From contig DOXE01000430.1 of assembly GCA_003519205.1 (NCBI GenBank), positions 1 to 6,103 on the forward strand: 6,103 nucleotides of DNA, read 5' to 3'. The notes beneath the pieces were generated by a model. It had not been told where the DNA came from and made no database searches. It saw only the letters and a program-made list of their open reading frames with translations. Both the position numbers and the translations under genes were made by a program. Of this stretch, positions 1 to 5,086 are shown piece after piece (the first letter of the stretch is position 1; the number at the start of each line of letters is the position of its first letter). This stretch comes from Chloroflexota bacterium. GTDB lineage: Bacteria; Chloroflexota; Anaerolineae; Promineifilales; Promineifilaceae.

Positions 1-120
1 GCCATCGCTCTCGTTTCGAACCCAACCAGTCAACCCAAGTCGAAGCGCTTCACGCTGAGTGTAATAGCGAAAAGAAACGCCTTGCACATACCCTTGTACA
101 GTAGCTTCAACCCGTTTCAT
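1..120 (-). CDS. acyP: Acylphosphatase, N-terminal 40 residues (cut by left edge)
   Basis: Reading leftwards from an ATG at 118-120, the frame stays open to the window edge and gives 40 residues. It starts [20 protein letters not shown] and continues into [12 protein letters not shown]. This is the acylphosphatase signature: the phosphate-binding loop VQGxVQGVxFR, with Arg18 as the catalytic arginine, followed by the GxxGWVRN block that carries the catalytic Asn (Asn36 here). Acylphosphatases are small cytosolic enzymes of about 90 residues that hydrolyse carboxyl-phosphate bonds, so somewhat more than half of the gene lies outside the window. The start fits the family, whose N-terminus lies only a few residues before the VQGxVQG loop. 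Only a weak GAAG precedes it. It follows pyrD on the same strand after 121 bases, and a separate promoter candidate lies in that gap. The family call is firm; the in vivo role of these enzymes is generally unclear. Confidence 0.93.
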   Translation of the reverse strand, partial: MKRVEATVQGYVQGVSFRYYTQREALRLGLTGWVRNESDG

Positions 121-191
121 ATCTTCAAGGCAAATAAAAGGTCACAATATTGGGAGGATTTTTTCATCCATATCCTAAATGTTGTCCAAAA

Positions 192-221
192 ATTATACAT
201 GACAGTCCAAGGCAATCCCAA
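192..221 (-). promoter_or_regulatory. Candidate sigma70-type promoter for acyP
   Basis: On the minus strand a perfect TATAAT (192-197) lies 18 bases downstream of TTGGGA (216-221, four of six matches to TTGACA). Transcription would begin near 185, giving acyP a leader of about 65 bases. The gap between pyrD and acyP (121-241) shows no convincing GC-rich terminator on the minus strand, so read-through from pyrD is also possible. The call rests only on consensus matching. Confidence 0.45.
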
Positions 222-241
222 GATGTTAGCTCGAGCAATGG

Positions 242-1279
242 TCACAACAATCGTAAAATATATCCAGCCATCCCCGGCCCTTCATAGACCAGCCCTGTAT
301 AAACCTGAACCAAGGATGCACCTGCTTCCAATTTGGCCACAACATCCTCAACTGTAAAGATACCTCCGACCCCGATAATGGGTAAATGACCAGATGTATA
401 TTTGTGAATGTATTTAATGATCTCATCACACCGCTTACCCAAAGGTCTACCGCTGAGTCCACCTTTCTCTACCTTGCCAGCAGAGGTTAAAGAATTACGA
501 GCCAGAGTCGTATTAGTGGCAATGATCCCACTAATCCCATTTTCCTCAGCCACTTCAAGGATTGCGTCTAGCTGCTGCCAGGTTAGATCAGGCGCTATTT
601 TTAACAGCACCGGCTTTGTTTTTATGCCATGTTTCTTAGCTAGATCGTGATTGTCTTTCATCAAAGTTAAAATCAACTCCTGAAGATAACCTCGACTTTG
701 TAGTTCCCGCAATCCTGGCGTATTGGGCGAGCTAACGTTGACGGTCAGGTAATCGGCAAAGGGATAAACGGTTTTCATCAAATGCCTGTAATCTGCTGCG
801 GCATCCGACAAAGGGGTGTTTTTCTGTTTACCCAAACTAATTCCAATAATTGGTCGATTTTGTAAGTCATAAAAAGATTGAAGCCGGTCAACGGCATCAG
901 CAACGCCACAATTTGGAAAACCCATCCGGTTAATAATTGCCTGATCCTCGTGAAGCCGAAAAATTCTGGGTCGTGGGTTGCCTCTCTGTGGTTCTGGCGT
1001 CAATGTCCCTACCTCAACATGGCCAAAACCCAATAAAGAAAGTCCACTGACTATACGAATATCTTTATCAAACCCGGCAGCTACCCCCAGCTCATTTGGA
1101 AAAGTTAAACCAAACAACTCCAACGGACGCCGTGGATACTCACCCGCTAGTTTTCGCACCAGGCTCTGTCCAAGCTTCGAATCTTGAGAATATTCAAGCA
1201 AGCGAACCGTCCAATCATGGACTGACTCGGCATCAAAGCATCTCAGAACAGGAAAGACGAGCTTTTTATAGACTGTCAC
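242..1279 (-). CDS. pyrD: Dihydroorotate dehydrogenase (quinone), class 2
   Basis: This enzyme oxidises dihydroorotate to orotate in de novo pyrimidine synthesis, using FMN and passing electrons to membrane quinone. The 345-residue length fits class 2 enzymes. Residues 1-45 form the amphipathic N-terminal extension that tethers class 2 enzymes to the membrane. Conserved blocks follow in order: GVAAGFDKD (65-73), GHVEVGTLTPEPQ (86-98), NRMGFPN (117-123), VNVSSPNTPGLR (180-191), KIAPD (227-231), ATNTT (254-258), GGLSGRPLG (273-281) and GVGGI (303-307). The base in the SSPNTPGLR block is Ser184, as in class 2, where class 1 has Cys. The start is a GTG at 1277-1279. GGAAG abuts it directly, too close for a normal Shine-Dalgarno, so initiation is either weak or coupled to lepA, which ends 66 bases upstream. 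Upstream in-frame codons offer no better start. Class 2 argues against a typical Bacillus or Clostridium host, which usually have class 1B. Confidence 0.97.
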   Translation of the reverse strand: MTVYKKLVFPVLRCFDAESVHDWTVRLLEYSQDSKLGQSLVRKLAGEYPRRPLELFGLTFPNELGVAAGFDKDIRIVSGLSLLGFGHVEVGTLTPEPQRGNPRPRIFRLHEDQAIINRMGFPNCGVADAVDRLQSFYDLQNRPIIGISLGKQKNTPLSDAAADYRHLMKTVYPFADYLTVNVSSPNTPGLRELQSRGYLQELILTLMKDNHDLAKKHGIKTKPVLLKIAPDLTWQQLDAILEVAEENGISGIIATNTTLARNSLTSAGKVEKGGLSGRPLGKRCDEIIKYIHKYTSGHLPIIGVGGIFTVEDVVAKLEAGASLVQVYTGLVYEGPGMAGYILRLL

Positions 1280-1292
1280 CTTCCAACAACAT

Positions 1293-1304
1293 ACGGTTTA
1301 CCGT
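1293..1304. repeat. 12-bp palindrome ACGGT-TT-ACCGT between lepA and pyrD
   Basis: The lepA-pyrD gap (1280-1345) contains arms ACGGT and ACCGT around a 2-base centre. As RNA the loop would be too tight for a good hairpin, and no T-run follows, so it is not a terminator. As DNA it could be a protein site. With 5-bp arms, chance is a fair explanation. Confidence 0.2.
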
Positions 1305-1345
1305 GGCTCCACAAAATAAGCCGATTACTCAGCTAATAGTGGGCT

Positions 1346-3151
1346 TCAATCTTCTTTGAGCTGCAAAACCGCCATGAAAGCCTCTTGAGGAACCTCGACG
1401 TTGCCAATCATCTTCATGCGTTTTTTGCCCTTTTTCTGTTTCTCTAATAATTTGCGCTTTCGGGTTATATCACCACCGTAACATTTTGCCAGAACATCTT
1501 TTCGCAATGCTTTCACATTCGCCCGGCTGATGACCTTATTACCCACGGCCGCCTGGATCGGCACCTCAAACATCTGTCTCGGTATCAATTTTCGTAGAGC
1601 AGTCACCATCTTTTGCCCGCGATGATATGCATCTTCACTATGAACGATCATCGCTAGTGCATCTACCGGTTGTTTGTTGACCAGAATATCTAACTTGACC
1701 AGGTCTGACGGCCGGTAACCCCCAAACTCATAGTCCATCGAAGCGTATCCACGAGTAGCGCTCTTCAATTTGTCGTAGAAATCAACAACAATTTCGGCTA
1801 AAGGCAGATCAAATCGTAGGATCACTCGCCCGGAGGTAGGGTATTCCTGACCAGTTAATTCACCCCGACGGTTTATGGCCAAATCCATGACTACTCCATA
1901 ATAGTCGCTGGGTGTGAAAATATGGACATCCATCCAAGGCTCACGGATCTCCTCAATCTGGCTAGGATCAGGTAAATCGGCCGGGCTTTCAATAAGCTCG
2001 ATTTCACCGGTATGAGCGTGTAATACCTCATATCGAACACTGGGCGCGGTAGCCACGATATCCAGAGCATACTCGCGCTCTAAACGTTCTTGCACGATTT
2101 CCATATGAAATAGCCCAAGAAAACCGCAACGAAAGCCAAAATTAAGGGCATTTGAGGTTTCGGGCTCATAAACCAAAGCTGCATCATTTAATTGCAGTTT
2201 CTCCAAAGCCTCTTTTAGTATTTGATAATCCTCTCCTTCAGCAGGGTAAAAACCGGCAAACACCATCGGCTTCGCGGCTCGATAGCCTGGCAGTGGTTCT
2301 TTCGACGCATTTTCCGCCAAAGTTATCGTGTCACCAACCCGGCATTCTCTTACGGTCTTAAGACCAGTTGCGATGTATCCAACCTCCCCGGCCGCCAACT
2401 GTTTAACAGGCACCATTCCAGGCTTAAAGACACCGATCTCAATTGGTTCAACTGTTACGCTGTTGGACATGATCTTTATCCAATCCCGATCACCTATGAT
2501 GCCATCAACCACCCGTACATAAGCGATGACACCCTTATATGAATCATAGTGGGAGTCGAAAATCAACGCCCGTAATGGGGCATTGATGTCGCCGGACGGG
2601 GATGGAATTCGCCGGACAACCGCTTCTAAAACTTCATGGACGTTGGCCCCTGTCTTGGCGCTGATAGCGATAACTTCTTCAACGGGTACACCAATCAGGC
2701 TTTGTATCTCTTGAGCCACATCAGCCGGCATGGCGGCTGGTAGATCGATCTTATTGACAACGGGCACGATTTCCAGGTCGGCTTCAATCGCTAGATATAG
2801 ATTGGCCAATGTTTGCGCTTCGATACCCTGGGTTGCATCAACCACTAACACAGCACCTTCGCAACTTTGCAAAGCCCGGCTTACTTCGTAGGCGAAATCA
2901 ACATGGCCCGGCGTATCGATCAGGTTGATTTCATACCAGTCGCCATCGTCCGCAATATGCTCCATCCGTACGGCCGACGCTTTGATGGTAACCCCTTTCT
3001 CCCTTTCTAACTCCATATCGTCTAACACCTGCTCTTGCATTTCACGCTCAGAGATAGTCTCGGTGATCTGCAGCAGGCGGTCGGCTAAGGTTGATTTGCC
3101 ATGGTCAATGTGGGCGATGATGCAAAAGTTTCGTATCTTCTCCTGATCCAT
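1346..3151 (-). CDS. lepA: Elongation factor 4 (LepA), ribosome back-translocating GTPase
   Basis: LepA is a translational GTPase that binds the ribosome and remodels or back-translocates stalled complexes; it also affects ribosome assembly. The 601 residues match the usual length of about 600. All G motifs are intact: G1 AHIDHGKST (13-21), the G2 region GVTIKA (53-58), G3 DTPGH (79-83), G4 NKID (133-136) and G5 SAK (164-166). The EF-G-like domains follow, including [14 protein letters not shown]. The C-terminus has the LepA-specific basic domain, with [18 protein letters not shown] and then a Lys/Arg-rich tail before [10 protein letters not shown]. The ATG start fits the family N-terminus ([16 protein letters not shown]). 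No Shine-Dalgarno precedes it; instead a TATACT box lies six bases upstream, suggesting a leaderless mRNA. It is divergent from the comX-like gene and upstream of pyrD on the same strand. Confidence 0.99.
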   Translation of the reverse strand: MDQEKIRNFCIIAHIDHGKSTLADRLLQITETISEREMQEQVLDDMELEREKGVTIKASAVRMEHIADDGDWYEINLIDTPGHVDFAYEVSRALQSCEGAVLVVDATQGIEAQTLANLYLAIEADLEIVPVVNKIDLPAAMPADVAQEIQSLIGVPVEEVIAISAKTGANVHEVLEAVVRRIPSPSGDINAPLRALIFDSHYDSYKGVIAYVRVVDGIIGDRDWIKIMSNSVTVEPIEIGVFKPGMVPVKQLAAGEVGYIATGLKTVRECRVGDTITLAENASKEPLPGYRAAKPMVFAGFYPAEGEDYQILKEALEKLQLNDAALVYEPETSNALNFGFRCGFLGLFHMEIVQERLEREYALDIVATAPSVRYEVLHAHTGEIELIESPADLPDPSQIEEIREPWMDVHIFTPSDYYGVVMDLAINRRGELTGQEYPTSGRVILRFDLPLAEIVVDFYDKLKSATRGYASMDYEFGGYRPSDLVKLDILVNKQPVDALAMIVHSEDAYHRGQKMVTALRKLIPRQMFEVPIQAAVGNKVISRANVKALRKDVLAKCYGGDITRKRKLLEKQKKGKKRMKMIGNVEVPQEAFMAVLQLKED

Positions 3152-3157
3152 ATTTAA

Positions 3158-3163
3158 AGTATA
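3158..3163 (-). promoter_or_regulatory. TATACT -10 box implying a leaderless lepA transcript
   Basis: On the minus strand TATACT (five of six matches to TATAAT) ends exactly six bases before the lepA ATG. Standard -10 geometry would place the first transcribed base at the A of ATG. No purine-rich ribosome binding site exists in those bases, consistent with leaderless translation. No good -35 is visible at 16-18 bases. The position of an adjacent inverted repeat suggests that this promoter is controlled. Confidence 0.5.
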
Positions 3164-3203
3164 TCAAAGAGTGATGTCCTTAAACACATCATCACCCTTT
3201 GAT
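3163..3203. repeat. Large inverted repeat (13 of 14 bp) upstream of lepA
   Basis: The left arm (3163-3176) pairs with the right arm (3190-3203) at 13 of 14 positions, with one A/C mismatch (3170/3196) and a 13-base spacer. It begins at the last base of the proposed lepA -10 box and covers roughly -12 to -52 of that promoter, where a repressor dyad would sit. If lepA transcription began further upstream, it would instead be a leader hairpin. It does not match CIRCE. No T-run follows on either strand, so it does not look like a terminator. Confidence 0.55.
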
Positions 3204-3208
3204 TGGGG

Positions 3209-3229
3209 TACTAAAAATCTACTAAAAAT
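3209..3229. repeat. Two copies of TACTAAAAAT, 11-bp period
   Basis: TACTAAAAAT occurs at 3209-3218 and again at 3220-3229, putting two A5 tracts one helical turn apart. Phased A-tracts bend DNA. This site lies between the lepA promoter and the rightward promoter at 3277, where it could act as an upstream element or architectural site for either. The repeat is exact; the role is inferred. Confidence 0.4.
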
Positions 3230-3260
3230 ATAGTGAATGTTTTCACGTACAATTAACATT

Positions 3261-3283
3261 AAGTCAAGTAAACCTGTTGACTT
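3261..3283. promoter_or_regulatory. AAGTCAA / TTGACTT dyad over the -35 of the comX promoter
   Basis: Perfect 7-bp arms AAGTCAA (3261-3267) and TTGACTT (3277-3283) flank a 9-base spacer. The right arm contains the whole -35 hexamer of the candidate promoter at 3277-3305, so a dimeric protein bound here would overlap RNA polymerase. The symmetry is directly visible; operator function is inferred. Confidence 0.35.
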
Positions 3284-3305
3284 CGTCATTGAAACTGGAT
3301 AAGAT
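3277..3305 (+). promoter_or_regulatory. Candidate sigma70-type promoter for the comX-comQ unit
   Basis: TTGACT (3277-3282, five of six) is followed after an optimal 17 bases by TAAGAT (3300-3305, four of six). Transcription would start near 3312, giving the comX-like gene a leader of about 250 bases. It is the best rightward promoter I can find between lepA and the peptide gene. A second, weaker regulated start closer to the gene, around a TATTTA at 3505-3510, cannot be excluded. Confidence 0.5.
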
Positions 3306-3382
3306 CTCATCCAACTAGTACGCGAGTCCTAGGTAGCCAGTACTATTAACAATCCGAATTACGCAAATAAAAGTGGATGATT

Positions 3383-3408
3383 CCTCTGCCGGCACCAATC
3401 CGTGGAGG
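3383..3408 (+). other. Possible leader hairpin in the comX 5' region
   Basis: CCTCTGC (3383-3389) can pair with GTGGAGG (3402-3408), a 7-bp stem that includes two G-U pairs around a 12-base loop. It lies inside the proposed 250-base leader. I recognise no known riboswitch or T-box here. The bases between the promoter and this hairpin (3306-3382) hold nothing else I can name. Confidence 0.25.
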
Positions 3409-3437
3409 TCTTCGCGTTTGGCCTGCGTTCCTAATCA

Positions 3438-3480
3438 ATAACTGCGATTTTATTGTTAAAACATCTGGGTCATAACTGCG
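3438..3480. repeat. Direct repeat ATAACTGCG upstream of the comX-like gene
   Basis: ATAACTGCG occurs at 3438-3446 and again at 3472-3480, 34 bases start to start. Spaced direct repeats upstream of a signal gene are what a response regulator often binds. The second copy would lie just upstream of a weak -10-like TATTTA at 3505-3510. No activator is known for this site, and the assignment is speculative. Confidence 0.3.
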
Positions 3481-3518
3481 CGACTCAGGGTTGTCCCGCG
3501 TTCTTATTTACACAGTTT

Positions 3519-3540
3519 GGGTTCAATGGAAATTGAACCC
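3519..3540 (+). promoter_or_regulatory. Perfect 9-bp hairpin with GGAA loop just before the comX RBS
   Basis: GGGTTCAAT (3519-3527) and ATTGAACCC (3532-3540) pair perfectly around GGAA, a GNRA-type tetraloop. The stem ends seven bases before the AAGAGGAG ribosome binding site. In RNA it should be stable and would leave the binding site free, which suggests mRNA stabilisation or a protein-binding leader element. As DNA it is also a dyad operator candidate. No T-run follows, so it is not a terminator. Confidence 0.6.
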
Positions 3541-3547
3541 CCAAGGA

Positions 3548-3555
3548 AAGAGGAG
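3548..3555 (+). promoter_or_regulatory. Strong ribosome binding site of the comX-like gene
   Basis: AAGAGGAG ends six bases before the ATG at 3562, which is ideal spacing. It is the strongest Shine-Dalgarno in the window and is the main evidence that the short frame behind it is a real gene with this start. Confidence 0.85.
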
Positions 3556-3561
3556 TAAACG

Positions 3562-3729
3562 ATGAACGAGCAGATAAACATCTCCACTTTTTTAGAGTTG
3601 CTCAATTCGGATGAAGAGAGCCCACTTTTGGAAGCTCTGCGCAAGCTTTCCGAAGTTGGTGACCCCAAGTCAATCACCGAACCACAAGGCTTGGGTAGCC
3701 TGGGTTCCTGGTCTGGTTGGCCTTCGTAG
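3562..3729 (+). CDS. comX: ComX-like pheromone precursor peptide (55 aa), predicted Trp-prenylated
   Basis: This short gene encodes 55 residues beginning MNEQINISTFLELLN and ending GLGSLGSWSGWPS. I read it as the precursor of an isoprenylated peptide signal. Residues 5-32 look like an amphipathic helical leader (INISTFLELL, then EALRKLSE), comparable to the helical leader of Bacillus ComX. A Gly/Ser-rich tail follows, with Trp50 and Trp53. In B. subtilis 168 ComX, as I recall it, the precursor is also 55 residues and the prenylated Trp is residue 53, third from the end. The tail has no Cys, and there is no signal peptide or double-glycine leader. Support comes from an excellent ribosome binding site, a ComQ-like gene 92 bases downstream and a ComP-like sensor after that. 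ComX sequences are highly variable, so low sequence similarity is expected. The mature peptide boundaries, and which Trp is modified, cannot be told from sequence. The alternative is another kind of prenylated ribosomal peptide rather than a pheromone. Confidence 0.83.
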   Translation: MNEQINISTFLELLNSDEESPLLEALRKLSEVGDPKSITEPQGLGSLGSWSGWPS

Positions 3730-3732
3730 TTC

Positions 3733-3773
3733 AAGATAAGTCTAGGTGCTTGATCAACTCATAAACTTATCTT
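3733..3773 (+). repeat. Inverted repeat between comX and comQ
   Basis: AAGATAAGT (3733-3741) and ACTTATCTT (3765-3773) are perfect 9-base arms around a 23-base loop that contains the palindrome TTGATCAA. The stem is AU-rich and lacks a T-run, so it is a poor intrinsic terminator. Its place just after the peptide stop codon suits a 3' stabiliser or partial attenuator that would keep peptide output above enzyme output. That role is inferred. Confidence 0.4.
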
Positions 3774-3821
3774 CGATTATTTAGCAAGAATACATTATAT
3801 CGCTAGGTCAAAATAATCATT

Positions 3822-4790
3822 GTGGCCTTTGGCGAAATTAAGGAGATAATTTCGGGACTGCCCGGTGTGTCAGCCTGGCCTGAGCTGGCTGATTTTATCG
3901 ATCGTGCGGGGAACGATCCACGCCCTGATTGGGATCTGCCAATATTGGCTTGTCAGGCTGTTGGGGGGGATGAATCAACAGCATTGTACGGGGCGGCTGC
4001 TATTGCATGCTTACAAGTAAGCATCATCCTTGTCGATGATATTTTGGATGATGATCCTAGAGGCGCGCAAATGCAACTTGGGGAAGGAAAAGCTGCCAAT
4101 ATGGCTCTGGCCTATGAAGCGGCGGCGTTGTTACTTGGGGGACAAGCAACCCAAGATGTCGAGCGACGAGGGGATATTATGTCCTGCCTGGCAAAGGCTG
4201 CCTTAGATACTGCCTCGGGTCAACAACTTGACATTCAGAATCTTCAGGGAGAAGAAGATTATTGGTCTGTTATTTCGGCTAAGAGCACACCATTTTATGG
4301 AACGGCGTTGCAGGTTGGCGCTCTCATTGGCGGTGCTGATCTTAAAACTTCGGACGGATTGTACAAACTCGGCATATTAATTGGCGAGATTATTCAGCTT
4401 GAAGACGACCTAGCTGATGCGTTAGAGAAGCCTGCCAATGCCGATTGGAAACAAGGACGGAATAACCTTTTAATTATGTTCGCCCGAACGGCAGAACATC
4501 GAGAACGCGATCGATTCATCGAACTTCTGCCACAAACCGATAATCCTGAAAGGTTGGAGGAAGCACAAAGAATATTAATTTCGTCAGGGGCTGTTAGCTT
4601 TTGTGCTTACCATCTCGTCACTCGTCAACTAGCTGCAAATTCTTTGTTGAAAATATTAGACTTAACTAACCCAACACCTCTCAGCAATATCTTAGACGAT
4701 TATGCCAATTCATTAAGAAATATGTTACAGGTAAGCGGTGTAGAACTATCGTTATCTGATCTTCAAGATGCATCCATCAAAATCCAGTAA
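3822..4790 (+). CDS. comQ: ComQ-like isoprenyl transferase (polyprenyl synthase fold)
   Basis: The 322-residue protein has the trans-isoprenyl diphosphate synthase fold. The first Asp-rich motif is DDILD (72-76) within VDDILDDDPRG. GQQLD follows (133-137), then KST (154-156), and the second motif QLEDDLAD (192-199, with D195, D196 and D199) followed by KPANADWKQGR (203-213). The diphosphate-Mg2+ binding residues are thus present. The usual double Arg after the first motif is reduced to one (Arg80), and Gly-Lys after the second is Gly-Arg (212-213). That drift fits a ComQ that transfers a geranyl or farnesyl group to a peptide Trp better than a housekeeping chain-elongating synthase. The start is a GTG at 3822, because an in-frame stop lies at 3804-3806 and no good start follows soon. 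Its Shine-Dalgarno is weak (AGGT, about 13 bases upstream). It lies downstream of the peptide gene and upstream of the sensor. The fold is certain; the ComQ role depends on context. An ordinary terpenoid synthase is the alternative. Confidence 0.88.
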   Translation: MAFGEIKEIISGLPGVSAWPELADFIDRAGNDPRPDWDLPILACQAVGGDESTALYGAAAIACLQVSIILVDDILDDDPRGAQMQLGEGKAANMALAYEAAALLLGGQATQDVERRGDIMSCLAKAALDTASGQQLDIQNLQGEEDYWSVISAKSTPFYGTALQVGALIGGADLKTSDGLYKLGILIGEIIQLEDDLADALEKPANADWKQGRNNLLIMFARTAEHRERDRFIELLPQTDNPERLEEAQRILISSGAVSFCAYHLVTRQLAANSLLKILDLTNPTPLSNILDDYANSLRNMLQVSGVELSLSDLQDASIKIQ

Positions 4791-5086
4791 AAAATCGTCT
4801 CAGGTTTCGTCAATTAAAAGCAAATCGAAATAGTAGCATAGCGGCATTGTCACAGATACTTCGAATGAAGTAAAATGTTACTTATGTCAGCAACTCAATA
4901 GTTGCGGCCGTCTGACGGTGCATTTCTATCAGGCGCACTCAGGGTTGGGTATGTCGTGAAAATGCTTATCAGGCTATTGGCGCAGCCGAAGATTGGTGAA
5001 GGGCTGATTATTAAGGAGTACACCCATCGCCGTAATTTAATGCTGCCCTGGTTACTACCATCTACTCCTCCACGGTCTAGGGCTGT
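4791..5086. other. Intergenic region between comQ and comP
   Basis: These 296 bases contain a promoter candidate (4847-4876) and a small CCGT-CTG-ACGG hairpin at 4908-4918. A frame from TTG 4902 to a TGA at 5088-5090 would encode 62 residues, with a possible internal ATG at 4962. Its stop overlaps the comP ATG as ATGA, a pattern seen in translational coupling. No ribosome binding site supports it, and neither its product nor the other frames resemble a protein I know. I treat it as leader sequence or decayed coding DNA. I see no terminator after comQ. Confidence 0.4.
4847..4876 (+). promoter_or_regulatory. Candidate sigma70-type promoter for comP
   Basis: TTGTCA (4847-4852, five of six) is followed after 18 bases by TAAAAT (4871-4876, five of six). 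Transcription would start near 4883, about 204 bases before the comP ATG. It would let the sensor be expressed separately from the peptide and its modifying enzyme. It is the best consensus match in the window, but the sequence is AT-rich and chance matches occur. Confidence 0.5.

Noticed and set aside
82..357. 91-codon plus-strand frame over acyP and the pyrD end
   Set aside because: It overlaps two conserved genes on the other strand and has no family features.
3163..3203. CIRCE heat-shock operator or an intrinsic terminator
   Set aside because: The arms do not match TTAGCACTC/GAGTGCTAA, and no T-run follows on either strand.
3377..3475. 32-codon frame beginning MIPLPAPIRGG in the comX leader
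   Set aside because: It lacks a spaced ribosome binding site, and its product is not recognisable. A leader peptide is possible but unsupported.
3519..3540. tRNA T-arm or other tRNA fragment (GGGTTCAAT looks T-arm-like)
   Set aside because: The stem is a perfect 9 bp with a 4-base loop, unlike a 5-bp stem with a 7-base loop, and no other tRNA arms surround it.
3562..3729. Bacteriocin with a double-glycine leader, or a Cys-based lipopeptide
   Set aside because: There is no GG cleavage site after a typical leader, no Cys, and no transporter or peptidase gene in the window.
3504..3734. 76-codon minus-strand frame over the peptide gene
   Set aside because: It lies antisense to the well-supported 55-residue gene, has no ribosome binding site, and gives a low-complexity product rich in Ser and Pro that resembles no family I know.
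3822..4790. Housekeeping FPP/GGPP synthase for carotenoids or quinones
   Set aside because: The altered residues around both Asp motifs and the flanking peptide and sensor genes favour ComQ. No isoprenoid-pathway genes are nearby. It remains the main alternative.
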